This document shows positions 41,501 through 50,919 of a DNA stretch of 64,000 nt, piece after piece. The stretch is from positions 18,254,257 through 18,318,256 of the forward strand of contig NC_083583.1 of the NCBI RefSeq assembly GCF_027579695.1, written 5' to 3'. The notes under the pieces were generated by a model, which searched no databases, was not told where the DNA came from, and saw only the letters and a list, made by a program, of their open reading frames with translations. This DNA comes from Neoarius graeffei. Taxonomy: Eukaryota > Chordata > Actinopteri > Siluriformes > Ariidae. The number at the start of each line of letters is the position of its first letter. Position 1 is the stretch's first letter. The position numbers and the translations under genes were made by a program.

Positions 41501-42433
41501 TGTGTGCTCATTGCTCACGTGCATGTGTGTGTTCACTGCTTCAGATGGATTAAATGCAGAGAGAAATTTCACAAGTACAGTATGTGATGAATAAAGTTGT
41601 TCTTTCTTTCTTTCAGTGAAACCTGATGGGTTGGGATTCCAAGATGAATCCGTCGCACTAAAGTGTGCACTATAAACTTATCACATTGATTTCTATTTCT
41701 AATATTAATGCAAAACTATGCTACAAATGTAATGTCACAACACAAAACACTAAATGTGCATAAATTTGCCCTATGATACATATGATGCGTTGTTTTATAA
41801 ATACTTGTTTACGCAGGTGTATTTTACTCTGCAGATGCTACGGATATGTCCTCACTACTTTTTAAATTGTAATGTCTTCAAAGAGTAGTGTCTTCAAATG
41901 GCAAAAACTGATACACTAATTTCTGGGGGTTGGGGGGTGTTTGCATGGAATTAGTTTCTCACTGTGATGAGCGTAATTAAATATCTGCACATCTCAATGA
42001 TTAAACACTCACCTCCAGACAGCTTTGAAATAACACAAGCTGAATTTTGTGTGAAGGGGGATGTTTGTGTCACACAAACCCACAATTCTTTCAATGTTAA
42101 ATGAAAACTGATCAGACTAAATACTGATAAAGAACACAGCCTACCAGTTAAAAAAAAAAGAAAGAAAAAAGCTGAAAGCTAGAGAATGCATTCTGGCAAG
42201 ACCAGAGACACTAAAACTGCTACATGACATTTTTAGGAAACCATCAATGGGGAACTGAGTTCAGTGAGGGTGCATAACGTTCATTTATATCTTGTTGACG
42301 TGCAGGGTTGTTTCTCTTTCTGTGGTTCTACGGTACAATGAAGAGGAGCAGACGTCTGGAGGCACAAACTTCAACCATGTCAGCAGCAAACAGTAATACA
42401 GCAACTGCCTATGAAAGCAGCTTTGCCCAGTGA
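32229..42433 (+). CDS. ADGRG-type adhesion G protein-coupled receptor, 3' six exons
   Basis: A cell-surface receptor of the adhesion class, 7TM part complete. Exons: 32229-32335 (GPS), 32454-32578 (TM1), 35060-35328 (TM2-TM3), 36868-36973 (TM4-ECL2), 37159-37439 (TM5-TM7), 42306-42433 (C-tail, TGA). All have GT..AG borders and phases that chain without a stop (0, 2, 1, 2, 1). ADGRG-like marks: IEAIHLYLLLIKVFNTYIKQ in TM3, GLTFLLGMTWGLVFF in TM6, and LYLFCIFNSLQG|LFLFLWF across the last junction. The short tail ending AYESSFAQ most resembles ADGRG5/ADGRG3. Extracellular exons upstream of the GPS were not found and may lie beyond the transposon cluster. A second receptor gene follows on the same strand. 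Confidence 0.92.
32454..32578 (+). CDS. TM1 exon
   Basis: It encodes VDMNQTPTDRVQWKILSYIT then the hydrophobic YIGCSFSSFFSAVTIFLYIF. It enters in phase 0 after a GT-rich tract and TTATTAG, and leaves with two bases (AA) before GTGGGT. Confidence 0.9.
33067..33450 (-). repeat. Mermaid/DANA-type SINE, copy a
   Basis: Read on the minus strand: tRNA-like head with A and B boxes (GTGTAGTGGTTAGCG, GGGTTTGAGTCCC), the conserved body (CTTTCTGTGTGGAGTTTGCA, ACAGTCCAAAGACATGCAGG), and a tail TAATGAGATGAGATGAGATG. Flanked by GAGCTATACC at 33057-33066 and 33451-33460. Confidence 0.9.
33461..33839 (-). repeat. Mermaid/DANA-type SINE, copy b
   Basis: Same structure and orientation as copy a, separated from it only by GAGCTATACC and followed by a third GAGCTATACC (33840-33849). 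Confidence 0.9.
34147..34496 (+). repeat. Mermaid/DANA-type SINE, copy c, full length
   Basis: Head GGGGTGGCACGGTGGTGTAG, B box GGGTTCGAGCCCC, tail GATAATGAGATGAG. ACTAATTA lies close on both sides (34131 and 34497), the probable target duplication. Confidence 0.92.
34497..35059. other. Intron of the receptor gene
   Basis: AT-rich; a (GGT)n run of about 20 bp lies near 34660. No exon is visible. Confidence 0.6.
35060..35328 (+). CDS. TM2-TM3 exon
   Basis: A T-rich tract and CAG precede SSNREHSIGIHVSLSVAHLL (TM2). Then come EGACVFIAVIIQYSLLSCFS and WMAIEAIHLYLLLIKVFN (TM3, with the extracellular Cys in EGAC) and MVKLSLFGWG. The donor is G|GTGAGG. Confidence 0.92.
35329..36290. other. Intron of the receptor gene
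   Basis: No exon or clear repeat end was recognised between the TM3 and TM4 exons in this part. Confidence 0.55.
36290..36415 (+). repeat. SINE remnant
   Basis: GGAGTTTGCATGTTTTCTCC and CTTCAAAGACATGTAG come from a Mermaid-like body. GGATAAGAGCATCTGCTAAA is the tail of the other SINE type, so this looks like a chimera or an older relative. Confidence 0.6.
36460..36835. repeat. High-copy fish repeat remnant
   Basis: The stretch ACTGAAGTTCTTGACCTGTA...TTTTATGCAT...TTCCTAATAATGTGGTCAGTGAGTG matches by memory a very common fish interspersed repeat. It contains no coding sequence. Confidence 0.5.
36868..36973 (+). CDS. TM4 and second extracellular loop exon
   Basis: It encodes VPAVLVGGSLCVFG and then the loop NPFYGTTQIKLSDTNETMQ with one N-glycosylation sequon (NET). 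The acceptor is TCCCCAG and the donor TT|GTAAGT. Confidence 0.88.
37159..37439 (+). CDS. TM5-TM7 exon
   Basis: It begins FCWITDSHFLYGMNITCFCL (loop Cys for the TM3 disulfide, then TM5). It continues through the third intracellular loop LRSLNDKDRKLPSHKD, TM6 LGLTFLLGMTWGLVFF and TM7 VLYLFCIFNSLQG. The donor is G|GTACTG. Confidence 0.93.
37460..37820 (+). repeat. Intronic duplication, unit 1
   Basis: Shares in order CTATAAAC, GATTTCTATT, AAACTATGC, CATAAA.TT, GATACATATGATG and GTGTATTTT with 41665-41980. The copies are diverged. Confidence 0.7.
38160..40195 (-). pseudogene. LINE reverse transcriptase (Rex/L2 group), broken
   Basis: Blocks in order on the minus strand: LRKLHPRKAAGPDKVCPRLL, SCIVPVPKKNWPRELNDF, DCLQFAYRAGVGVEDAI, LFLDFSSAFNTIQPL, RAPQGTVLAPLLFTLYTADF and the catalytic QKFADDTAIVGC. 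After the SINE come LFYTVMCWGGG and SFVHAIRLYNSSLG-type residues of the C-terminus (SFVPHAIRLYNSSLG). Stops and frameshifts near 39810, 39565 and elsewhere. The endonuclease part is missing. Confidence 0.85.
38539..39009 (-). repeat. SINE with Mermaid-type head and a different tail
   Basis: On the minus strand the head and body match the Mermaid-type SINE up to ACATGTAGGTTAGG, then continue GGGCTGAGGTGCCCTTGAGC and end TGATGAATAAAGTTGTGC plus (TTTC)n at 38539-38600. The head end carries an extra 37 bp partial head copy (38972-39008). Confidence 0.85.
40483..41195. repeat. Element tipped by a perfect 33 bp palindrome, with three diverged internal units
   Basis: ATCCCCCGCCCAAACG and AAGTTTGGGCGGGGGAT form a hairpin at 40483-40515. 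About 190 bp units starting CATTTCCAGGCCATATCT, TTTCCGGAGCATATATCTAA and TTTCCGGAGCACAACTTGAA follow at about 40567, 40745 and 40925, with a fourth partial unit near 41115. The region ends GGCGCCGGATATAGATGACT, echoing the palindrome's GGGGGATATAGAAATG. Confidence 0.7.
41248..41618 (+). repeat. SINE with Mermaid-type head and GAATAAAGTTGT tail
   Basis: Same chimeric type as 38539-39009, plus strand, with a degenerate head (GTGGTGTAAGTGGTTCGCA), a deletion in the body and a (TTTC)n tail. Confidence 0.85.
41665..41980 (+). repeat. Intronic duplication, unit 2
   Basis: Diverged copy of 37460-37820. The homology resumes at about 41970-42130 with 40240-40350 (AAATATCTGCACAT, GATGTTTGTGTCACA), so the original unit was longer and later filled with transposons. 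Confidence 0.7.
42306..42433 (+). CDS. Last coding exon: end of TM7 and C-tail
   Basis: After TTGACGTGCAG it encodes LFLFLWFYGTMKRSRRLEA and a Ser/Thr-rich tail ending ESSFAQ and TGA (42431-42433). It completes the codon split at 37439. Confidence 0.9.
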
Positions 42434-42472
42434 CCACGTCATTTAGTGGTGATACATCATATACTGATTTTA

Positions 42473-42473
<1 letters not shown>

Positions 42474-42571
<98 letters not shown>
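42474..42571 (+). repeat. (ATCT)n microsatellite in the receptor 3' UTR
   Basis: About 24 uninterrupted tetranucleotides starting 40 bp after the stop codon. Confidence 0.95.
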
Positions 42572-43117
42572 AAGGCAAGTACTGTGACAAGTTATACAAG
42601 TGATCACATGATTTAAAATCTGGTTAATCACTTCACAAGTTTCATAATCAGTCACACAGTTCACTTTTTTCATGCTGAGCAACTGAGTTCCCTATTGTCA
42701 TTACAAAAGTAAATGTACATTGTTTTTGAGAAACTATACTGTGCATCTAATACGTATAATGGTCCAGTACACTTTTGACTGAGTAATTATTAATTCAGCT
42801 TCAGCTCTACTCCTGACTACAGTGATCTGATCTGACATTTTGGAATTCCATATAAACCCATTGCCCTTATCCTTTAACGAGCAGAAATGTCTGTAAATGT
42901 CTGTTTGTAATCACATTGTATATGATTATTTTATATGTTGATTATGCAGCTCTCTTATACTATATTAATCTGATATTCTGTGGAATTAATGTTGTTAGCG
43001 TTTTCATTTGTCATGTTCATTTCCTATGCATGCAGCTTTACTTCCTCCTGAGTTTCTGCTTTTTTGTGTTCCTCAAAATAATACCTGCTTTCTTTATTTG
43101 CTATAACCTTTTGTGTA

Positions 43118-43123
43118 AATAAA
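43118..43123 (+). terminator. Poly(A) signal AATAAA of the receptor gene
   Basis: A canonical hexamer lies 685 bp after the stop codon and about 180 bp before the next gene's ATG. The stretch 42434-43117 would be the 3' UTR. Confidence 0.6.
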
Positions 43124-43304
43124 ATGGTACCATGTAATACTTCTGGTTCAGCATGACAGTTGATGACATGAACATTAAATGTCTGTGTGCCATGTGATTT
43201 GCATGATTCCTTCCGGTCGATGAGGAAACCACAGAGTATGAAAAGAGACTTTAGTTGCATCAAGTGTAGTAGCAGTAGACAAATGAGATCTTATTCGTAA
43301 AAAA

Positions 43305-43365
43305 ATGTGGCTACTTGAATTGCTTATTATTTGTATATTTTTCTCCATGACACTGGCCATGGAAG
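43305..43365 (+). CDS. Signal-peptide exon of a second gene
   Basis: ATG at 43305 gives MWLLELLIICIFFSMTLAME, a typical cleavable signal peptide, ending in G|GTAAGA. It lies 0.9 kb after the first receptor. Its end phase (1) does not fit the phase-0 acceptor at 43609, so either a small exon is missing between them or one of the two is wrong. Confidence 0.65.
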
Positions 43366-43608
43366 GTAAGATAAATAACATCTGAATATAATTTCAGTTT
43401 AATTTAAAATAGCCCTGTCTATTGGCTTATGGTTTTGTGTCAGAAATAATAATGCAAAATGGTTAGCTAAAGCTATAATGGCAGGGAAATATTTTTGTAA
43501 TGGATTTTCCTTGTTTTTTTGTATGTAAAACAAATACACTTCAACCCACTATCGAGTTAATGTGTCAAATGGAGAATGTAGGACAATAGTGACAGTATCT
43601 GTGAATAG

Positions 43609-43802
43609 TTGGCGTATAGAAAGAGTATACTAATTTCGAGACCATATGCTGAAATAGAAAAACTTTGTCCTATTGATCTGCTTGAGAAAGAGCATGTTGG
43701 TAAAATTTCTAACAATCTCTCTTGTCCCACATCCCATCAAGAACGCATAAGATGTTCTATGGTTCTTAAATATTGTGAAGAAAAAGACCAAAACGTCCCT
43801 CT
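43609..43802 (+). CDS. Candidate Cys-rich extracellular exon of the second gene
   Basis: It encodes RPYAEIEKLCPIDLLEKEHV, NNLSCPTSHQERIRCSMVLK and YCEEKDQNVP with four Cys and one NLS sequon, then CT|GTGAGT. An in-frame TAG sits immediately upstream at 43606-43608, overlapping the AG acceptor. Its end phase matches the next exon at 44272. No domain recognised. Confidence 0.5.
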
Positions 43803-44271
43803 GTGAGTTGGCAAGTTTAAAAACACATCTGAATATAAATATAAGAAGTATAAATGTTCTCTATTTAACCTCTTAAACTCTCAGATAGCTCAAGAAATTA
43901 CTGGTTTCTTTGTATTAAAGCATATTATTCAGTAACTACTACTAATGAAACTAAAAGAAAAATGCATGTATGAGAAGGAATATCTAAGTCTGGGCTCATG
44001 AATGGGTTCTGAGAGTTTAAGGTGTTATGGTAATGTGTATAAATTTATTTTAATATGAATGTTAAGCCTGTCTTTTTCTCTTGAAATTAAAAACACAGCT
44101 TGTGATGTTAATTCATTTCGCAACACCTTTTGACCACTTGTTCTAATATGTTATCATTTATATAGTAACAACTTATGCATATAACTTACTGTATATAGTG
44201 GACATTATGATGTGTAGAAAATGGACATAATTTGCCTTTACATTGTATAATGGAGAATTTTTTTTGAACAG

Positions 44272-44365
44272 GTGTCTTGAAAGAAAAATGAGAACTTGTT
44301 TTCATGGACGAGATCTTCATAACAGAGACTTTTATACCAAGAATTTTGAGTATTTCTCAAATGAG
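44272..44365 (+). CDS. Candidate exon of the second gene
   Basis: After TTTTTTTTGAACAG it encodes CLERKMRTCFHGRDLHNRDF then YTKNFEYFSNE and a GTAAAT donor. It enters with one base completing the codon left by 43802 and ends in phase 0, which is the entry phase of the exon at 63760. No domain recognised. Confidence 0.55.
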
Positions 44366-45200
44366 GTAAATGTCTCGCATTCTTATTTAAAAGACAGCAT
44401 AAAAATGGTGCATAAATTTCTGTTACTTAGTAGCAGGGCCGCTGACAGCTTTGGCTGGGCCCGGGACAAAATGCTCTGAATGGGCCCCCCCAACAACCCC
44501 CCCTCGGGGCCAACCCACACACACACCCACCTCTCTTATCCCAGTCTCTACTCACTCCAACCCTTAAATGACAGGTATTCAAAAAACATTCAACCGGTCA
44601 ACAACCATTTCATTTTAGCATTTCAACATTTTTACAGTTTTAACATTTTAACATTTCCTTAGAAAAAAAAGCCCAAAACCAGCAACCTCACACATATTGT
44701 GATCCTGTGAAGTAATCCCCAATTTCACTGACTCTTTCCCCCCGTACTGTAACGGAATAAGCGGTTACTGTTATTTTGTATCCTTTAACCGAACGCCATT
44801 AAATGTATTCCGTTACGCCCCAAGCCTGCATGCGACAGCCCCTGCAATGCCTTCCTAAACTCGTGGATAGTCTACTATAATCACGCAATTGGGGTGCTCT
44901 TGAAGGAGCAGCGATGGATGGGGGATTTCGGGCAGGGCTGGGGGCGAACATAGTATACTGTGCGTGTGTACTATCCAGTGTGAAAAGCAGAGAAGAACAC
45001 ACCGCTCGAGAAACGGCGGGATATGATTGCGGGCTAATGTGAATATTCTTAGCTTCAATCAGATATATGAAACAATGTTATTAAGCCATTGTGGTTATGA
45101 AATGATTCAATGCCCTGTGCGTTTGATATGGTGTTCAGTGTGACTTGCTCTCCCCTCGTTTGTAACATGAATTGCGTGCCGCGCGTGCCTTGGTTGGGGT

Positions 45201-46444
45201 TAGAGGTCTGCACGGGTCGGATTTTTCAATCCCGCTCCCGCCCGCATTGTGCAGTCCCACTCCCGCCCGCGCCCGCAAAGAATTATGATTTTCAGTCCCG
45301 CTCCCGCTCGCCCCCACAAAAAAATTATGATGTTCAGTCCCACTCCCGCCCGCGCCTCCCATATTTTGTCCCGCTCCCGCCCGCAAATCCCCGCTCCCGC
45401 CCGCGCCTGCCATATTTTGTCCAGCTCCCGCCCCTGCCCGCAAATCCCGCATGATGCAGACGTTCGCGTTATTTCTCAGGAAAGTTCTTGTCTTGACACA
45501 GCGTGATGGTGCCTCGCCCTGTACTTTGAGTGGATTTGAGCATAAATATCTACAGCTCATGTTCACGTTTGTTATTGTTTACCTTGTTTCTGAATTCAGC
45601 ATGTAGTGTCTTCAATAATAATAATAATTAGTGCTGTCAAGCGATTAAAATATTTAATCACGAATCGCACATTTTTATCACATGAGAAACCATTGTAATT
45701 CTTTGATCAGCATAAAAAAGTGAATGGGCTTGCTTTGTACCAATGGTGTTTTGTTTTTTTTTTTAATTGCAAAGCAGAACTAGTAAGAGAAGTGAATTGA
45801 TTTACTGCTTGAGTTAATCTACAACTTTAATCAGAGAGACAGGTTACACAGTGACGGTAGGCTTGACTCAAGGCTATCCCAGAAATCCTTCCTGTAATAT
45901 GCAAATTTGGCGGCCTCTGATTGGACAGCCAAATTTGCATATTACAGGAAGGATTTCTGGGATAGCATTGAGTCAAGCCTACCGGCACTGTGTAACCTGT
46001 CTCTCTGATTAAAGTTGTAGACTAACGCAAGCAGTAAATCACTTCACTCATGGTTCTCTTGCTAGCTGGGTGTAAACTGCGAGTCATTAGAGTGATCAAA
46101 GGATTTCCTGTTAGGGCGATCAGTTAGGGTGATCAATGGCAAGTTTAAGATGCTATTCCTCACTCAATCTGGCAATCTGACTCTCTCTGCAAATTTAGGC
46201 ATCTTAAAATGTTTTTATTAATGCCAGCACAAATTATATATGATAGACATAAATTAATAATTTATAAATTTTATTTCAAACACATTTTTAGTTAGCGGGA
46301 CTGCAGCTTATCACCGCTCCTGCCTGCGCCGCATATGTGCACTCCCGGTCCCGCCCGCGCCCGCAATGAGCTTTCAAAATTTGTCCCGCACCGCACTGCT
46401 TTGCGGCGGGTCCCGCGGGACTCCCGCAGGAGTGCAGGGCTCTA
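45201..46444 (+). mobile_element. Nested hAT MITE rich in CCCGCTCCCGCCCGC, 1244 bp
   Basis: The ends TAGAGGTCTGCACGGGT and AGTGCAGGGCTCTA are inverted repeats with a perfect 8 bp duplication GTTGGGGT (45193-45200, 46445-46452). The left 250 bp consists of diverged CCCGCTCCCGCCCGC units; the right end holds CCCGCCCGCGCCCGC words. From about 45632 it contains the beginning of another MITE (GTGCTGTCAAGCGATTAAAA). Confidence 0.93.
45791..46049. repeat. Giant hairpin, arms about 120 bp, 16 bp loop
   Basis: Left arm 45791-45911, right arm 45928-46049. The arms are nearly perfect reverse complements (for example AGGAAGGATTTCTGGGATAG against its complement), with an octamer-like ATTTGCAT next to the loop. 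Confidence 0.93.
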
Positions 46445-46959
46445 GTTGGGGTTACTTTACGGGGCTGGAAAAAGTTGGCTGTGTCTTACCTGGCTCAGCT
46501 GCCACACTGCCTTTGCTAGTACCTGCTGCATCATCCGAATCTTTTTTTAAATATTTATGCAGTGAGCCCCTGAGTCTCTTGGTTTCTTCCTCTCTTTTTC
46601 TCTTTTCTTTTCTGTGGTCCTGACTTGTGCATGTTGGCAAATGGCACGCACGCTGATTGTCGAAGCGCTATGATCGAACGATGTTGTTTTTTCCCCTTAA
46701 TCAAAGAGTCAGACCAAACCATTTTTGCATTAGGGGTGGTAGGGGGTTCTTGATGCCTTTTTCAAAGACAATAAAAGCAAAAGATCTAGAAATCATTTAT
46801 TGAATGCAAATATAGCACATTTCTCCCCCAAATCAACACATTTTGAAATGAAATAAAATAATCGCAACTTCATGAGAGCCCAGTTCTGGGCCCCCCCCAT
46901 TCCTGGGCCTGGGACAACATACCCGTTTGTCCCCCCCTGTCGGCGGGCCTGCTTAGTAG

Positions 46960-47220
46960 CACTCATTTAAAGAATGTAAATTAATGCAAGTCATTACATA
47001 ACAAAAGCAAAGAGAGTGCAATGCAACTTGTTAAAATACACTGGAGACAAAGTTCAAAATTGATAATGACAGTAATAATGATAATAAAACATTTTGTTCT
47101 GCATCAGTGTCAAGTAATATGTAGTTGGGACAGGCATTCCTGCTTTAATGTCTCAGACACCCAGGATAAGTGAAGTGGTTCCAGACTTAGACACTTCACT
47201 TTTGTAACGACATCCACATT
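46960..47220. other. Intron sequence without recognised features
   Basis: AT-rich, no exon and no repeat ends seen. Confidence 0.5.
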
Positions 47221-47221
47221 C

Positions 47222-48003
47222 TATTATTCTATCCACATTCACTGGATATGAGTAATCATGCCCTCTGATTGGCTACTCTACTACGAGGCTATCAGCTCAT
47301 ATACTGTGAGTAGAGAAAAACAAAATGCCAGACCATGTTGCTAAACCAACTGAGGACGAAATAAAAACTCTACTCAAAAACAAAACACCAAAATTGTTCT
47401 CAAGTATTTAAAAGAATCATCAATCCATCCATTATCCGTAACCACTTATCCTTAGCCTATCCCAGCTGACTATGGGCGAAAGGTGGGGTACACCCTGGAC
47501 AAGTCACCAGGTCATCACAGGACTGACACATAAAGACAAACAACCATTCACACCTACGGTCAATTTAGAGCCACCAATTAACCTAACCTGCAGGTCTTTG
47601 GGGGAAACCAGAGCACCCAGACAGACACGAGGAGAACATGCAAACTCCACATAGAAAGGCCCCCCTCAGACACTGGGTTCAAACCCAGAACCTTCTTGCT
47701 GTGGGTCGACAGTGCTAACCACTACACCACCATGTTGTCCTTTAAAAGAAACAGAAATAGCTAAAAGAATATAGTCTTTTCCATCCAATATCTCCTGTTC
47801 CACACTCTAGCCCAGTTGGTGCCAGTAATGCACATTAAGTTGGTTTGCCAATCGCCAAAAAACCCTAAAGAAGAAGAAGAACCCCCCAAAAAAATACACA
47901 AAAAGCAACAATCAGTTGTGTATAAAGTTTTTATTTATCGAGTTTTCAAAAAAACAAAAATGCTCTGTTTCTCAAAATCCAGTGAATGTGGATAGAATAA
48001 AAC
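47222..48003. mobile_element. Short DNA element with 24 bp perfect terminal repeats
   Basis: TTATTCTATCCACATTCACT GGAT at about 47224 is the exact reverse complement of ATCC AGTGAATGTGGATAGAATAA ending near 48002. The frame MPDHVAKPTEDEIKTLLKNK starting at 47325 is a possible retained first exon (ends at TAA after about 29 codons); I do not recognise its family with confidence. A SINE is nested inside. Confidence 0.6.
47420..47742 (-). repeat. Mermaid-type SINE, degraded, copy f
   Basis: GGATAGGCTAAGGATAAGTG-type tail variant, body CTTTCTATGTGGAGTTTGCA and head read on the minus strand; the middle has deletions. Confidence 0.8.
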
Positions 48004-48071
48004 AGTTATTCCACTCAATCTCATCGTACATGGCTTATAGCTGACTCAACACTACGCACCTCATCGGCTAT

Positions 48072-48443
48072 CAGCTCATCTCATCTCTCATCTCATTATC
48101 TCTAGCCACTTTATCCTGTTCTACAGGGTCGCAGCTATCATCTCATCTCATCTCATTATCTCTAGCTGCTTTACCCTGTTCTACAGGGTCACAGCTATCA
48201 TCTCATCTCATCTCATTATCCCTAGCTGCTTTATCCTGTTCTACAGGGTCGCAGCTATCATCTCATCTCATCTCATTATCTCTAGCTGCTTTATCCTGTT
48301 CTACAGGGTCGCAGCTATCATCTCATCTCATCTCATTATCTCTAGCCGCTTTATCCTGTTCTACAGGGTCGCAGCTATCAGCTCATCTCATCTCATTATC
48401 TCTAGCCGCTTTATCCTGTTCTACAGGGTCGCACCTATCAGCT
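48072..48443 (+). repeat. Minisatellite made of the SINE tail, 60 bp period, six copies
   Basis: Each unit reads CATCTCATTATCTCTAGC then GCTTTATCCTGTTCTACAGG and GTCGCAGCTATCA. This is the reverse-complement 3' tail of the Mermaid-type SINE joined to the local word GCTATCAGCTCAT. Units differ by a few substitutions. Confidence 0.92.
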
Positions 48444-49165
48444 CATGTAATACCCTGTCCACACTAGGGATTTTGTACCGATACGATACTACTTTCGTAG
48501 CGCAACACCTGTCCGCACTAGAAATTATACCGGTACTGTAGTGGTATAACTGTATCGGTACGAAACCCACAAATGTATGGGTTTTGTACCGGTACAGTAT
48601 CGGTACTGTAGCGCTTCGCTATAGTGTGGACAGATGAAGCGGCTCTGTATCGATACAAATATAATGCGCATGCGAAAACGAAACAACCGTGGAGCTACAT
48701 GGAGCAAAGAAAGGGGGGGGAGGGGGAAAGAGGGAGGAAGAGGGGAAAAGGGAGAGAAGGGGAGGGGGAAAGAGGGAGGAAGAGGGGAAAAGGGAGAGAA
48801 AGGGAGGGAAAGAGGGAGAAAGGGAGGGGAAGGGAAGAGGGGGGAGAAAGGGAGAATCGTTTTCTTTGTTTCTTTCTCAATTGCCTCGCGAGTTTTATAC
48901 GATTCGACTGAATAAATGACCACCAGAAATACAGACTGTACACTGACAACAAAAAGCACACACACGTTGTTTCATCCGCCATATTCTCAGAAGGAAGTTA
49001 CTCGGTAACCACAGAAACATTTCGCGCACGTGCATTTCAACTACCGTGAAAGAAAAGCGCAAACATTTCTCGCTAGTGTGGACAGATGCACTAAACTGTA
49101 CTGGTATACTTTGTATCGATACAGTTATACCACTATCGTACCGGTATATATGTGAACACAGCATA
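48444..49165. mobile_element. Non-autonomous DNA element with GTATCGATAC-rich ends
   Basis: CCCTGTCCACACTAGGGATT with TACCGATACGATAC near 48463 mirrors GTATCGATACAG...GTACCGGTATATATGTGAACACAG near 49100-49160. The flanking TIR pair ACAGTTATTCCAC (about 48001) and GTGGAATAACTGT (about 49180) suggests that it sits inside a second element. Centre: a 150 bp polypurine tract (48709-48855). Confidence 0.55.
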
Positions 49166-49628
49166 AAACTCAATTTCGTGGAATAACTGTTAATTAGTTT
49201 CACTGTATAATGTGCTTTTAGAAGAATAAAAAATAATAATCTTGGAGTTAATACAGATTTTAGGGGTAAACACAGTCATGAATTTGTTGACCTTAATTTT
49301 ATGAGTTTAGGCTAATGACTATAAGAGCTCACATATAGTCCTCCAAAAGTATGGAACGGCAATGCTCTTTTTTATGTAATACACTGAAGACATTTGGGTT
49401 TGAGATCAAACAATGAATATAAGACAAGAATATGAGACAATAGATTAGAATCTTAGCTTTCATTTCCTGTTATTTACCTTGAGATGTTTTAAACAAATTA
49501 GAGCATGGTACTTTTGCTGGCAGACCACCCAATTTTTAGGTGAGCAAAAGTATTGGTACAGACAGTCTTAATGTAAATAACAATACATATTTGGTTTCAT
49601 ATCCCTTGCTTGGAATAATTGCATCAAT

Positions 49629-50099
49629 CTAGTGACCAACTGACATCACCAAACTGTTGCATTCTTCTTTTGTGATGCTTTTCCAGGAGGGTAGTGCAGC
49701 TTCTTTCAGTTGTTGTTTGTTTTTTTGGGGGGGGGTTCCCATCAGTCTCCTCTTCAGGAGGTGAAATGCATGCTCAGTTGAGCTAAGGTCTGGTGATTGA
49801 CTTGACCAGTCTACAACCTTCCATTTTTTTACCCTGATAAAGTCCTTTGTTGTGTTGGCAGTGTGTTTTGGGTCATTGTCTTGCTGCACAATGAAATTCC
49901 TCCCAATTAGATTGGATGCATTTCTCTGTAAATTGGTAGACAAAATGTTTCTGTAGACTTCTGAATTCATTCTGCTGCTACCATCATGATTTAAATCATC
50001 AATAAAGATTTGTGAGCCTGTTCCCAAAGCAGCCATGCAAGCCCAAGCCGTGACACTAACTCCACAGCACTTGACCAATGAGCTTGTGTTTTGGATCAC
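49629..50099 (-). pseudogene. Tc1-like transposase (element C), C-terminal part
   Basis: The frame contains NFIVQQDNDPKHTANTTKDF (second catalytic Asp) and WSSQSPDLSSTEHAFHLLKR (third acidic residue, here E in STEHAF where NPIE is usual). It ends near AALPSWKSITKEECNSLVMS. The N-terminal part, upstream to 50560, is broken by frameshifts. Confidence 0.85.
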
Positions 50100-50919
50100 A
50101 AACAGAGCCTTTCTCTACATTTTGGCCTTTCCATCACTTTGGTCAAGGTTACTCTTGGTACCAGAACTTTTGTGGCTCATCTTTGTATTTCTTTGTGAAT
50201 TCCAACCTGGCCTTCTGAATCTTACTGCTGATGAGTTGCTTACATCTTGTGGTGTGGCTTCTATATTTCTGCTCTCAAAGTCTTTTTCAAACAGTAAATA
50301 GTGATATCTTCACCCCTGCCTTGTCACGGATGTTGATGATGTCACTGACTTATCTTTGGAGTCCACTTCACAGCTCTCACAGTGTTTCTGTCATCAACTG
50401 CTGTTGGGTTGTCAGGGTTTTTTTGGCTGACCTGTTCAATGTCTGGTTGTTAGTACATCAGTGGTTTCTTTCTTTTTCAAAACATTCTAAATTGATGTAT
50501 TGGCTATGTGCAATGCTTGTGCAAAAGACTGAGTTTTTCCCTTCTTTTTTCAGCTGACTTTGCTCCCATACATTGGTGCTTGAAAGTTTGTGAACCCTTT
50601 AGAATTTTCTATATTTCTGCATAAATATGAACTTCATCAGATTTTCACACAAGATAAAGAGAACCCAATTAAACAAATGAGACAAAAATATTATACTCGG
50701 TCATTTATTTATTGAGGAAAATGATCCAATATTACATATCTGTGAGTGGCAAAAGTTTGTGAACCTCTAGAATTAGCAGTTAATTTGAAGGTGAAATTAG
50801 AGTCAGGTGTTTTCAATCAGTAGGATTACAATCAGGTGTGAGTGGGCACCCTGTTTTATTTAAAGAACAGGGATCTATCAAAGTCTGATCTTCACAACAC
50901 ATGTTTGTGAAAGTGTATC

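Larger units (their letters stand above)
44434..46951 (+). mobile_element. hAT element (CAGGGCCGCTGACAG ends), 2518 bp
   Basis: The ends CAGGGCCGCTGACAG and CTGTCGGCGGGCCTG are inverted repeats with a perfect 8 bp duplication CTTAGTAG (44426-44433, 46952-46959). No transposase is left; it has the nested hAT at 45201-46444. Confidence 0.95.

Noticed and set aside
45791-46049. microRNA precursor
   Set aside because: Arms are far too long and perfect for a typical pre-miRNA; better described as a foldback hairpin within a MITE.
48072-48443. Possible CRISPR-like array (60 bp period)
   Set aside because: Units are contiguous without spacers, derive from a SINE tail, and the genome is a vertebrate.
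48624-48919. Three overlapping frames rich in Gly, Arg, Glu and Lys
   Set aside because: They come from a polypurine simple-sequence tract; composition explains the open frames.
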